Positions 48,198 to 56,327 of a stretch of 64,000 bases of DNA are shown piece after piece. Source of the DNA: Marinilactibacillus psychrotolerans. Its GTDB lineage: Bacteria; Bacillota; Bacilli; Lactobacillales; Carnobacteriaceae_A. Made by a program: the position numbers and the translations under genes. The notes beneath the pieces were generated by a model that was not told the DNA's origin, searched no databases, and saw nothing but the letters and a program-made list of their open reading frames with translations. How positions within the stretch are numbered: the first letter of the stretch is position 1; every line of letters starts with the position of its first letter. The stretch is from positions 62,001 to 126,000 of the forward strand of contig NZ_FMZD01000001.1 in the NCBI RefSeq assembly GCF_900101525.1, read 5' to 3'.

Positions 48198-49325
48198 TTA
48201 AAATCTTAGAGTTGCTGCTATACCTGTATCAGAAGGCATTCTGGCTTTATCAAGAATATATACTTTTCCGTTAGTTTTAAGAACATTTTGAACTAACTGA
48301 TTGACATAGGCATTAATTTCTGCGCCTTCTTTATATTGTCCATTTTCGTCGATTACTCCATGCACTTGATAGTGATCTTCAATCAATAGTGTATCAATTT
48401 TACCTTGGATACTCGCCATTGCTAAATCATTATATTGTGCTTCTAATCGAAACTCCGGAGTAGTTTCATTGAATTTTTCTACTAATGCTTTATAACGTCG
48501 ATCTATGATCTCAGTCACTACTTCACTAGCTTTATCTTGGATCTGTGCACTTGACAATTGAGCTGTTGACCCTTCAACTTTTGTCTCATCTAGATGAGGA
48601 TTCTTAGATATTTTTTCAAAATCAGATATATTCTCAGGAAGTGCAAATAATACTAGTGGCAATTCTGTTGGTTTTGAATAATTTTCATAAACATATTTAT
48701 CTACAGCTCGGAAATAATTGTTCTGGTCAATTTGAACTTCATTACTTTTTTCATTATGTCCATGAAACATACCTTGCCCAACAGATCCATTATAATCAGC
48801 TGTATTTAATTCTCCACCTGTCAGCTCTTTGCCTAAAGCCTTTTCTAAATCTGTCGGAGCATCTTCAGGCAAAGGGATTTCTTGAAGTTGAGCTCCACGT
48901 CCATTATATAAGGTGAACTTATCATGATTAAGCCCTAACATATGGTAATAACTCACGTATTGGAAATTTGGAATCAATGGTAATACATACGCTTGCTCAG
49001 ATAATACTACTTCATTCTTAACTGGCGCACTTAGTCTGTAAAAGAATGCCTTTGTCTGAGTAACATAAAACACAATGCTCTCAGATGCTCTTCTCCAGAA
49101 ATCTGAATCATTTCGCAAATCCTTAATTTGTTCTAAGAAAGTGTCACATGTTTTTTCATCATACACATCACAGATTTTTTCTTTTGCTTCTTTTAATAGG
49201 TTTTGAAACTGAATCTGGTTCGCTTCTGTTTCAAACGCATTAGCTTGAGCGTTCAACGAAATGGATAAATACACCTCGTCTGATTTCATAATTTCATCTG
49301 TAGGAAATGCAAATAATTCTTTCAT
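48198..49325 (-). CDS. Bacterial archaeo-eukaryotic-type release factor-like protein (baeRF family)
   Basis: A 375-residue cytosolic protein that I place in the baeRF families, bacterial relatives of eRF1/aRF1 thought to act on stalled ribosomes. The evidence is the overall layout: an N-terminal domain with YVLPLIPNFQYVSYYHMLGLN-type strands, the middle segment NGSVGQGMFHGHNEKSNEVQ in place of the eRF1 GGQ region, and LPLVLFALPENISDFEKIS. A C-terminal L7Ae-like domain has DTLLIEDHYQVHG and KVYILDKARMPSDTGIAATLRF. The ATG at 49325 follows GGAAGGTG. The exact baeRF subfamily is uncertain. It is monocistronic between terminators. Confidence 0.6.
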   Translation of the reverse strand: MKELFAFPTDEIMKSDEVYLSISLNAQANAFETEANQIQFQNLLKEAKEKICDVYDEKTCDTFLEQIKDLRNDSDFWRRASESIVFYVTQTKAFFYRLSAPVKNEVVLSEQAYVLPLIPNFQYVSYYHMLGLNHDKFTLYNGRGAQLQEIPLPEDAPTDLEKALGKELTGGELNTADYNGSVGQGMFHGHNEKSNEVQIDQNNYFRAVDKYVYENYSKPTELPLVLFALPENISDFEKISKNPHLDETKVEGSTAQLSSAQIQDKASEVVTEIIDRRYKALVEKFNETTPEFRLEAQYNDLAMASIQGKIDTLLIEDHYQVHGVIDENGQYKEGAEINAYVNQLVQNVLKTNGKVYILDKARMPSDTGIAATLRF

Positions 49326-49477
49326 ATTTTCACCTTCCATATTCTATTTTCTTTGCTCTTATCGCTTAAAAATATTCCAAAGATAAGATTAAAGAATATT
49401 ATACTTTCATCATATCTAATCTTTCAGAAATTGTCTAAGGATATGCAATAGGCTGACCCGCCTAAAAGAATAATTAA

Positions 49478-50032
49478 TTAAGTTCTTCTTTTAGGTGGTT
49501 CTATTGAATTCAAAAAATCAGAATATAACATACCAAAAATCAAACTGTTGGTCCATTCACCTTTATTCCAGTAATCCTCTATAAAATTTCCTTCTATTCT
49601 CATTCCTAATCTTTCACATAGTTTTTTTGATGCCTGATTTCTTGAGTCGATGTTCACCTGTATTCTGTGAATATCTAACTCTTCAAATAATACATGGATC
49701 AACTTTTGTAATGCTTCAGTCGCAAAACCATTTCCTGAAACCGCACGATTAAAACTGTACCCAAGTTCAACAGTTTCTCGCATATCTGTATACCAGACGT
49801 ATAAGTCTCCAATAATTTTATTTTGGAAAACAACTGCTAAGTTCAGCATTTGATCTCGCTTTAATTGACTATTACTGATTTTCACATTGAACAAATCCTC
49901 AGCCGTTTCAGAAGTCCATGGATCATGAAGCAAATAGCGGCAAGTTTCGTTATCTTTATAGATTGCAAAAGTATCAGCAAAGTCTTTTTCTTGGAAAGTT
50001 CTTAGACTTAATCTTTTTGTTTCAATAATCAC
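49478..50032 (-). CDS. GNAT acetyltransferase, RimJ/RimL type
   Basis: A 184-residue N-acetyltransferase of the RimJ/RimL/SpeG-like GNAT_3 group. It starts MIIETKRLSLRTFQEKDF. Motif A has VELGYSFNRAVSGNGFATEALQKLI with the acetyl-CoA pyrophosphate loop, and motif B has HRIQVNIDSRNQASKKLCERLGM. It ends EDYWNKGEWTNSLIFGMLYSDF. The acceptor could be a ribosomal protein N terminus or an antibiotic or polyamine; this cannot be told. The start is a GTG, after AGGAGATT. It is 18 bp downstream of the DUF1054 gene and probably cotranscribed with it. Confidence 0.88.
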   Translation of the reverse strand: MIIETKRLSLRTFQEKDFADTFAIYKDNETCRYLLHDPWTSETAEDLFNVKISNSQLKRDQMLNLAVVFQNKIIGDLYVWYTDMRETVELGYSFNRAVSGNGFATEALQKLIHVLFEELDIHRIQVNIDSRNQASKKLCERLGMRIEGNFIEDYWNKGEWTNSLIFGMLYSDFLNSIEPPKRRT

Positions 50033-50050
50033 TTTTAATCTCCTAATTTT

Positions 50051-50692
50051 TTATTTATCTATCAAATTATGCTGCTCATACAGATCTAATAGCTGTTTGT
50101 AAAGAGGAATTAACTGGCTAATTGTTTCAAATAAAAAAGCTTGCTGTGTTGACTGATCATCAAGTAAAGGACTATTATTGGGAATAATCCTCCCAATCAA
50201 AATTTCTCCTTTTTTCACAGTAATCATTCTTTCTATAATCCTTGTTCCACTTTCTTCAGTAAGAGGCTCTACATTAGACTTTGTATGATCTCCAGAAATC
50301 ACAAAGTTGTCCTTCAGCTTTATCCAATTTTCTTTGTTTTCAAGAAGACTTTTACCCATGTCTTTCTCCAACAACGGTTGATCAATTATGGAAACGAAAA
50401 CAAAGATATGCTCTTCATTAATCCCCATTTGAATATGAGGATATTTTTTATAGCCTCTAGAATCCCCTCCAATTGCGCTCCAAGTAGATTCTGGAGGATT
50501 TGTGGTTCTTCTCCTATGCTGAGCTATATGAAAATGGGTTTTATATCCAGTTTTTTCTTCGACTATTCTCGAATAAGTATCCCCAAATTCTTGAAATATT
50601 GGTTGAATACGTTCTCGAATAGCTTCCATTCGCTCTTCTAACTGTTTTAATTGAAATATTTCAAAATCTTCTTTTTTATAAGTTCTACGCAC
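50051..50692 (-). CDS. yktB: DUF1054 family protein (YktB-like)
   Basis: A 213-residue cytosolic protein of the DUF1054/YktB family, function unknown. The conserved core includes GYKTHFHIAQHRRRTTNPPESTWSAIGGD, RGYKKYPHIQMGI and FVFVSIIDQP. The protein is mixed alpha/beta with no membrane segment. Homologues occur across Bacillales and Lactobacillales. The start is a GTG (MRRTYKKEDFEIF), 6 nt after GGAGGAAC. It precedes the GNAT gene by 18 bp. Nothing nearby indicates its role. Confidence 0.85.
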   Translation of the reverse strand: MRRTYKKEDFEIFQLKQLEERMEAIRERIQPIFQEFGDTYSRIVEEKTGYKTHFHIAQHRRRTTNPPESTWSAIGGDSRGYKKYPHIQMGINEEHIFVFVSIIDQPLLEKDMGKSLLENKENWIKLKDNFVISGDHTKSNVEPLTEESGTRIIERMITVKKGEILIGRIIPNNSPLLDDQSTQQAFLFETISQLIPLYKQLLDLYEQHNLIDK

Positions 50693-50764
50693 AATTGTTC
50701 CTCCAATATTTCTTATCCCTTTAATATAAACAGTTTTATTAGATTATTATATCAGTTTTATTAA

Positions 50765-50790
50765 AATAACAGTATCCCTTGATACTAATG
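50765..50790 (-). terminator. Weak terminator after the siderophore operon
   Basis: AGTATC / GATACT, a 6-bp stem on a CCTT/AAGG loop, with TGTTATTTTA after it on the minus strand, just beyond the last gene of the importer operon. Confidence 0.45.
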
Positions 50791-50793
50791 TAC

Positions 50794-51747
50794 TTACAAG
50801 CCTACTTGATCATAGATTTCTTGAATCATCAATTTCATAGACTGTAAACCACCACCAGAAAGATACCATAATTCGGGATTCAAATATATAATATGATCTT
50901 TTTGGTAAGCTGTTGTTTTCTGAATAACGGGGTTTTTGCTCAGATCACTATCTGAATCATCCCCACCTACTGCCCGTGTTCTATCTACAACAAATAACAG
51001 GTCAGGATCTTTTGATAAAACATATTCAAATGATATAGATTGTCCATGAATAGATGCCTCAATATTAGTATCAATCGGAGTAAAACCAAATTCATCATAG
51101 ATCATTCCGTATCTGGAGTTTTTACCAAAAGCTGAAAGGCTGCCTTCATTTAATATTGTAATTAATGAAGAATAATTTGAAGATTCAGCCTTTTCTTTAA
51201 GGTTTGTCATGTTGCTTTTTATTGTGCTTATCTGACTATCCATCTCTGATTCTGACACAAAAATTTTCCCGATAGTTTTCATATTACTTTCAAATGAAGA
51301 CCAATAGTTTTCTAAGTCTAATCCCAAATACAAAGTAGGTGCTATTTCATTTAACTTGTCCTCATAATCTAACTGTCTGCCTGAAATAATAATTAAATCA
51401 GGATCCAAATCATATACTGCTTCTAAATCAGGTTCTTTTAAATTACCTACTGACTGAGCTCCAGAATTTTCAAATTGAGATAAATATTCTGGTAAATTCT
51501 CTGTCACTGTTCCCACAACTGAATCTTCTAAATTTAGTTCAGAAAGAGTATCTAATATCCCCATGTCAAATACGACTACCTTTTCTGGATCTAAAGGTAC
51601 ATCTAAACTTTCTCCATTAGCATCTGTCACTGTTATATTTTTGTTTTCAATTTCTTCAACACTTGATGCATCACTTTCTGTTTTCTGTGCGCAGCCTGCC
51701 ATAACCAATACAATACTAAATAATAGTCCAACTAATTTTTTATTCAT
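50794..51747 (-). CDS. Iron-siderophore ABC transporter substrate-binding lipoprotein (FatB/YclQ type)
   Basis: A 317-residue lipoprotein that would bind an iron-loaded catecholate or mixed siderophore outside the membrane. The signal peptide is MNKKLVGLLFSIVLVMAGC, with lipobox VMAGC and acylated Cys19. The mature part has ITVTDANGESLDVPLDPEKVVVFDMG and the two class III lobes joined by a helix. DPDLIIISGRQ and DPDLLFVVDRTRAVGG are also present. It is the fourth gene of an operon with two permeases and an ATPase, and 22 bp follow the ATPase gene. The ATG at 51747 follows AAAGGAGAATAAA. A 20-codon longer frame has no site. Confidence 0.93.
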   Translation of the reverse strand: MNKKLVGLLFSIVLVMAGCAQKTESDASSVEEIENKNITVTDANGESLDVPLDPEKVVVFDMGILDTLSELNLEDSVVGTVTENLPEYLSQFENSGAQSVGNLKEPDLEAVYDLDPDLIIISGRQLDYEDKLNEIAPTLYLGLDLENYWSSFESNMKTIGKIFVSESEMDSQISTIKSNMTNLKEKAESSNYSSLITILNEGSLSAFGKNSRYGMIYDEFGFTPIDTNIEASIHGQSISFEYVLSKDPDLLFVVDRTRAVGGDDSDSDLSKNPVIQKTTAYQKDHIIYLNPELWYLSGGGLQSMKLMIQEIYDQVGL

Positions 51748-51769
51748 TTTTATTCTCCTTTTTGTTATT

Positions 51770-52525
51770 TCAATAGTATAAAACAAATTTTTTACTTTCT
51801 TTTTCAATAATATCTATATTGATTTCAAATAATTCTTCAATTATTTCTTTAGTCACCATTTCATCTACTGTACCTGAACCAAATAGTTTTCCTTCTTTCA
51901 TAGCGATAATATTGTCTGCATATGCAGCTGCAAAATTAATGTCATGAATAACCGTAATAACCGTTTTTCCTAAATCATCTACCATGCCACGCATCGTTTT
52001 CATCATTTGTACACTATATTTCATATCTAAATTGTTAAGAGGTTCGTCTAATAGAATATAATCAGTATCTTGAGCTAATACCATCGCAATCATAGCTCGC
52101 TGAAGCTGTCCGCCTGATAATGTGTTTATGTATTGATTAGATAATTCATTAAGCCCCATATAATTTAATGATTTTTCTATGACGTTATAGCAATGTTGAT
52201 TTAATCTGCCTTTTGTATAAGGAAAACGACCGAAGGAAACCAATTCTTTAATCGTTAAACGCATCGACATTATATTAGATTGTTTAAGTACGGAAAGTCT
52301 CTTGGCTAATTCATTCTGTTTCCAAGTTCTAATCTCACCTCCATCAATATAAATTTCACCAGTGTCACTGGGAATCAGTTTGCTGACCATTTCCAGCAAA
52401 GTACTTTTCCCTGCTCCGTTAGGACCGATACAAGCAGTCATTTCTCCTTTACGAATAGGTACTGTTATATCTTGTACAACTTTTTTCTGTCCGTATTTTT
52501 TTGATAATTGTTTTATTTCCATCAT
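51770..52525 (-). CDS. Iron-siderophore ABC transporter ATPase (FatE/YclP type)
   Basis: The cytosolic ATPase of the importer, 251 residues. It has Walker A IGPNGAGKSTLLEMV, the Q-loop around VLKQSN, signature LSGGQLQRAMIAM, Walker B YILLDEPLNNLD, and the H-loop TVIHDINFAAAYAD. It is of the FepC/FecE group that energises ferric siderophore uptake. It is 2 bp from the upstream permease gene and 22 bp from the lipoprotein gene. Two ATG codons in a row begin the frame; either may be used. Confidence 0.95.
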   Translation of the reverse strand: MMEIKQLSKKYGQKKVVQDITVPIRKGEMTACIGPNGAGKSTLLEMVSKLIPSDTGEIYIDGGEIRTWKQNELAKRLSVLKQSNIMSMRLTIKELVSFGRFPYTKGRLNQHCYNVIEKSLNYMGLNELSNQYINTLSGGQLQRAMIAMVLAQDTDYILLDEPLNNLDMKYSVQMMKTMRGMVDDLGKTVITVIHDINFAAAYADNIIAMKEGKLFGSGTVDEMVTKEIIEELFEINIDIIEKESKKFVLYY

Positions 52526-52527
52526 TC

Positions 52528-53487
52528 CTATTGTTTCCTCTCTTTTAATAAGATGATTAAAAAATATAGGCCTCCCACAAACTCTAAAACCACACTAAGA
52601 GTTGTTTGAAATTTAAAAATATGTTCGATAACAATCTGTCCTGATATAACAAAGACTATAGTAAATAGACTTCCTCCTATAAATAATGTTTTATGCTGAA
52701 ATGTATCAAATATCCTATAGGATAAGTTGGCTCCTAAAAACCCTAGAAACGTCACAGGACCTACAAGTGCAGTAGAAACAGCAGTCAATATGCTAATCAA
52801 TAGAAATAAAATAAAAGTAAGCAAATCAACATTGACACCTAACTGCAAAGCATTTACTCTACCAAGATGTAATACGTCAAGTACACTAGACAATTTAAAC
52901 AAAAGTACGATAACTGGCAAACTAGTTATTATAGTAACAAAGAGTAGACTCGTATCTATATTATTAAAACTGGCAAATAATCGACTCTGTAATTGATCAA
53001 ACTCATTCGGATCCATTAAAACTTGTAAAAAAGAAGAAAAGCTTCTAAAAAAAGTACCCATGATTAACCCAGTCATCAACAAGAGATAAAGTCTCCCAGG
53101 AAATTTTTTAAAAAATATCCAGTATAGTAAACAACTGGCACCTACCATTAAAAAAGTTGACAGAAAAAAATTGAAATATTTATCTCTTATTAGGGCATGT
53201 CCGTTCCCTAATAAAGCCATAATTACTGTCTGAAAAAATACATAAAGCGAATCAAGACCAATAATACTAGGTGTTAGAATTTTATTTTCAGTCATCGTCT
53301 GGAATGTCATAGTTCCAATAGTGGAGCAAATACTAATGATAATAAAAGCGATAATCTTTTTTCCTCTTAATGGAAGTATATATCCCCAATTATTATTAGA
53401 TTGAACCAGAAGATAAACGCCTACGCTAAATATTACAAGGAAAAATAATATAATAATACGTATAGGAGATTTGTAATTCTTTTTCAT
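52528..53487 (-). CDS. Iron-siderophore ABC transporter permease (FatC/YclO type)
   Basis: A 319-residue FecCD-family permease with about nine membrane segments. The conserved TALVGPVTFLGFLGANLSYRIF near residue 240 is the cytosolic coupling region that meets the ATPase. Other FecCD marks are ICSTIGTMTFQTMTENKILTPSIIGLDSLY. It overlaps the first permease gene by an ATGA junction, so both permeases are made in balance. AAAGGAGAGC precedes the ATG. It acts in the membrane as a heterodimer with its neighbour. Confidence 0.93.
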   Translation of the reverse strand: MKKNYKSPIRIIILFFLVIFSVGVYLLVQSNNNWGYILPLRGKKIIAFIIISICSTIGTMTFQTMTENKILTPSIIGLDSLYVFFQTVIMALLGNGHALIRDKYFNFFLSTFLMVGASCLLYWIFFKKFPGRLYLLLMTGLIMGTFFRSFSSFLQVLMDPNEFDQLQSRLFASFNNIDTSLLFVTIITSLPVIVLLFKLSSVLDVLHLGRVNALQLGVNVDLLTFILFLLISILTAVSTALVGPVTFLGFLGANLSYRIFDTFQHKTLFIGGSLFTIVFVISGQIVIEHIFKFQTTLSVVLEFVGGLYFLIILLKERKQ

Positions 53488-54440
53488 AATTGCTCTCCTT
53501 TTAGTAATAAGAACAAGAATAATCCCGTTCCAATAATTCCAACAATCAAACTAACTGGTACTTCATAAGGTGCAATAATCACTCGAGCAAAGATATCACA
53601 CACAACAAGAAATAATCCTCCAAAATAAGCTGTTGGAAAAAGCACTTTTTTAAAATGATCTCCTTGTTTCATAGATATTAGGTTAGGAATAATTACGCCA
53701 ATAAATGGAACATTTCCCGCTGTAAGTATAACTGCTGAGGTTGCAATAGATATAATAATAATGACAAGTATTTCAAGAATTAAAAAGGGGACTCCTAAAC
53801 TTGTCACTTGATCTTTACCTAAATTCATTACAGAGAAGTAATGTGAAAATAAATAGATAATGATCATAAGCGGGAACACTAAAAAAATTAATTGATAATT
53901 ATTCGAACTAATTAATGAAAAATTTCCCTGAAGCCATGCTGTAGCATTCTGTATAAGGTCATGCTGATAGGCTAAAAAAGTTCCGATAGCGCCTACAACA
54001 TTACCGTACATTAGCCCAACTAATGGGATCATAATTGAGCTTTTCAGTTTCACTGAGTTTAAAAATGAAACAAAAATAAGCGTTCCAGCAATAGAAAATA
54101 TAAAGGCAAATAGCGTTTTATGTAAAAGACTACTTTGATTAAATAAAATCATAGATAAAATAATTCCTAAACGAGCACTATCCATTGTTCCTGCAGTAGT
54201 TGGAGATACAAATTTGTTTTGTGTTAGCTGCTGCATCAGAACACCAGATACGGCAAGTGTAGCGCCTGCAAGTAGTAAACTAAGTGTCCGTGGAATCCTT
54301 AAAGAAAACAAAATAATTTTCTGTAACTCATTAGGTGAAAAAAGCTCGATAAACGTTATATCTTCTGCCCCTACTAATAAAGAAATCAGAATACTACACA
54401 CTAAAAGAGAAAAGAAACCGATTTTTTCCATTTCCATCAT
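53484..54440 (-). CDS. Iron-siderophore ABC transporter permease (FatD/YclN type)
   Basis: The first gene of the importer operon, a 318-residue FecCD-family permease. It has LRIPRTLSLLLAGATLAVSGVLMQQLTQNKFVSPTTAGTMD (family motif around residues 45-85) and AGNVPFIGVIIPNLISMKQG near residue 235, the ATPase contact. There are about nine helices. The ATG at 54440 is nearly abutted by GAAGG. The ATG three codons in has better spacing, so the true start may be 54431. It lies about 50 bp downstream of a Fur box, so it is probably iron-repressed. Confidence 0.92.
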   Translation of the reverse strand: MMEMEKIGFFSLLVCSILISLLVGAEDITFIELFSPNELQKIILFSLRIPRTLSLLLAGATLAVSGVLMQQLTQNKFVSPTTAGTMDSARLGIILSMILFNQSSLLHKTLFAFIFSIAGTLIFVSFLNSVKLKSSIMIPLVGLMYGNVVGAIGTFLAYQHDLIQNATAWLQGNFSLISSNNYQLIFLVFPLMIIIYLFSHYFSVMNLGKDQVTSLGVPFLILEILVIIIISIATSAVILTAGNVPFIGVIIPNLISMKQGDHFKKVLFPTAYFGGLFLVVCDIFARVIIAPYEVPVSLIVGIIGTGLFLFLLLKGEQL

Positions 54441-54487
54441 CCTTCACTATATAGAGAATAGTTTAATAATGTAAAAACGCTCTAAAT

Positions 54488-54506
54488 GAGAATGATTATC
54501 ACTATC
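54488..54506. promoter_or_regulatory. Fur box of the siderophore importer operon
   Basis: GAGAATGATTATCACTATC matches the classic 19-bp Fur consensus GATAATGATTATCATTATC at 17 of 19 positions. It lies just downstream of the -10 of the operon promoter, across the expected transcript start, where Fur binding would block initiation. Confidence 0.9.
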
Positions 54507-54514
54507 ATAGATTA

Positions 54515-54543
54515 AGTATACTGAATTTCTAATGTATAATCAA
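54515..54543 (-). promoter_or_regulatory. Promoter of the siderophore importer operon
   Basis: On the minus strand TTGATT (54538-54543) and TATACT (54515-54520) with a 17-bp spacer. The Fur box begins 9 bp downstream of the -10. Confidence 0.82.
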
Positions 54544-54561
54544 TCATTCACAATCTTTTAT

Positions 54562-54596
54562 GCCAAAAAAAAAGAAGGCTTATTCAGCCCTCTTTA
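54562..54596 (-). terminator. Terminator of mtnN
   Basis: AAAGA-GGCT pairs with AGCC-TCTTT around a 5-nt loop, with nine T on the minus strand. It lies immediately after the mtnN stop codon. Confidence 0.82.
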
Positions 54597-54600
54597 ACAA

Positions 54601-55290
54601 CTATAAGTCTTCTAATAAATTCAACACCATCTCAGCAGATCTTTCCCCCGCTTGTACAATAAATTCTTCAAAAGAAACAGACGCTTTTTCATCAGAAGTA
54701 TCAGACAATGCTCGTATAACAACGACCGGAACGTTAAACTGGTAACAAGTTTGCGCTACAGCAGCACCCTCCATTTCCGTAACAAGTGTTTCAGGAAACT
54801 TTTCTATGATGTAATTGATTTTATCTGAATCAGCTATAAATGAATCTCCAGTAACAATCAACCCCTTGTGAATCGGCCACCCCACTTTTTTTGCGGCTCG
54901 TGAAACTTTACTAATTAACTCATTGTCCGCTTTATATCTGCTAGGCATCTGCGGTATTTGACCAAAATCATATCCGAATACTCTAGCATCTGCGTCATTA
55001 TATGTTAGTTCAGTAGAAACTACTAAATCTCCAATTTGTAGATCCTTCCCAATACCACCAGCTGATCCTGTGTTGATAACCACATCAGCCTTATACTTTT
55101 CAATTAATAACGCTGTCGCAATTGTAGCATTTACTTTTCCAATTCCCGATTGAACTAAAACAACTTCTGTATGATTTATAATTCCATTATAGAAGGTCTG
55201 ATTTGCACTCGTACTCACTGTCTTATCTTTTAATTTTTCTACTAAAATATTTACTTCTTGCTCCATGGCAGCAATAATCCCTATTTTCAA
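54601..55290 (-). CDS. mtnN: 5'-methylthioadenosine/S-adenosylhomocysteine nucleosidase
   Basis: Cleaves the glycosidic bond of MTA and SAH, recycling methyl-donor by-products and giving S-ribosylhomocysteine for LuxS. The 229-residue protein begins MKIGIIAAMEQEVNIL with the catalytic Glu region. It has NTGSAGGIG, TGDSFIAD, VTEMEGAAVAQTCYQFNVPVVVIRALSD with the ribose-binding Met-Glu and catalytic Asp. All are intact. The start is a TTG, 9 nt after AAAGGAG. It is the last of nudF-(82-aa gene)-mtnN. Confidence 0.95.
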   Translation of the reverse strand: MKIGIIAAMEQEVNILVEKLKDKTVSTSANQTFYNGIINHTEVVLVQSGIGKVNATIATALLIEKYKADVVINTGSAGGIGKDLQIGDLVVSTELTYNDADARVFGYDFGQIPQMPSRYKADNELISKVSRAAKKVGWPIHKGLIVTGDSFIADSDKINYIIEKFPETLVTEMEGAAVAQTCYQFNVPVVVIRALSDTSDEKASVSFEEFIVQAGERSAEMVLNLLEDL

Positions 55291-55311
55291 CAGCCCAAAC
55301 TCCTTTTATGT

Positions 55312-55560
55312 CTATGGTCCATAAATTGTATAAATTAATACAATAACCAATAGCAATGTAACTATAATGATCGCTTGCGTTAATCTTTTTTCAACTCGTC
55401 TATAACGCTCCATCTCATTTATTCTTTTTTTTGAAGTTCTACCTTCTTTAGATAATTGTCGTTCTTTCTTTCGATTCTCTTTTTTCAATTGCTTTTGAAG
55501 GCGATTTTTTTCTTTCGATTCTATTTGCTTCTGTTTTTTTAGTTCTTTCCTAGATTGCAT
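55312..55560 (-). CDS. Small tail-anchored basic protein, function unknown
   Basis: An 82-residue protein I cannot assign by name. Residues 1-60 are a highly charged, Lys/Arg/Glu-rich helix (MQSRKELKKQKQIESKEKN...). Residues about 62-79 form a single membrane helix, QAIIIVTLLLVIVLIYTIY, with a two-residue tail. This layout predicts a C-terminal tail anchor with the charged coiled region in the cytosol. GGGTATGAG precedes the ATG. It is 14 bp from nudF and 21 bp from mtnN, so it is an operon member. Proteins of similar layout are often seen between nudF and mtnN in lactic acid bacteria. Confidence 0.75.
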   Translation of the reverse strand: MQSRKELKKQKQIESKEKNRLQKQLKKENRKKERQLSKEGRTSKKRINEMERYRRVEKRLTQAIIIVTLLLVIVLIYTIYGP

Positions 55561-55574
55561 AAGCTCATACCCTT

Positions 55575-56129
55575 TTAATTAAATCCTTGGATTTTCTTCA
55601 TTTTCCAGTAAAATAATGCAAATACACTCTTAGAATCTCTCAAATGCCCTTCTTCATAAGCATGCCAAGCTTCTTCAAAAGTTAATGCTAATACTTCTAT
55701 TGTTTCGTCTTCATCTTTTGGTAATGGGTTATCTACCTTTATTAGTTGTCGTGCTTCATAGATTTCTAAAAACTCATCTGTAAAACCTGGAGTGCTATAA
55801 AAAGATGTGATAAAAGACCAATCTTGTGCTTGAAATCCTGTTTCTTCTTCCAGTTCTCTTTTTGCTGTTTTTAAACCATTTTCATCTTCAGCATCTTTAA
55901 GTCCAGCAGGAATTTCGATACTAATCTTTTCAATTGCTTTACGATACTGTTTTACTAGCAGCAGCTTTTGATCATCAGTAAAAGCTATGACAGCAGCAGC
56001 ACCATCGTGCCTAACAATCTCTCTTTTAGACTGTTTTCCATTTGGAAGTAATACATCTTCAACAATATATTTTGTTACTTTTCCATCATAAATAAGTTCG
56101 CTTTTAATTGTCTTTTCTTCAAATTCCAT
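55575..56129 (-). CDS. nudF: ADP-ribose pyrophosphatase, NUDIX family
   Basis: Hydrolyses ADP-ribose to AMP and ribose 5-phosphate. The 184-residue protein starts MEFEEKTIKSELIYDGKVTKY. The Nudix box is G-LKDAE-D...KRELEEETGF (GX5EX7REUXEEXG pattern, with a spacer typical of NudF). LVKQYRKAIEKISIEIPAG precedes it, as in ADP-ribose pyrophosphatases. The ATG at 56129 follows GGGGAG; the longer frame from 56186 does not have a site. It opens the nudF-(82-aa gene)-mtnN operon and is divergent from xpaC. Confidence 0.93.
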   Translation of the reverse strand: MEFEEKTIKSELIYDGKVTKYIVEDVLLPNGKQSKREIVRHDGAAAVIAFTDDQKLLLVKQYRKAIEKISIEIPAGLKDAEDENGLKTAKRELEEETGFQAQDWSFITSFYSTPGFTDEFLEIYEARQLIKVDNPLPKDEDETIEVLALTFEEAWHAYEEGHLRDSKSVFALFYWKMKKIQGFN

Positions 56130-56327
56130 CTTATCAACTCCCCTATATACTATAGATATCATACAATAGATTACTTTATTTTTCATTAACGAATATCAAC
56201 CTCTAAGATTATTCTATAAGCCTCTATGTAAATTAAGGAATATCATCCTTAGGTCCTATGTCACTCTTTTCAATATTTATGATAAAATAAATATACAAAT
56301 CAAAACGAACTTTTTGGAGGAGCCAAT

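Noticed and set aside
49458-49498. Terminator for the GNAT gene (CCGCCTAAAAGAA / TTCTTTTAGGTGG)
   Set aside because: A good 13-bp stem, but no T-run on the minus strand, and it includes the end of the coding region.
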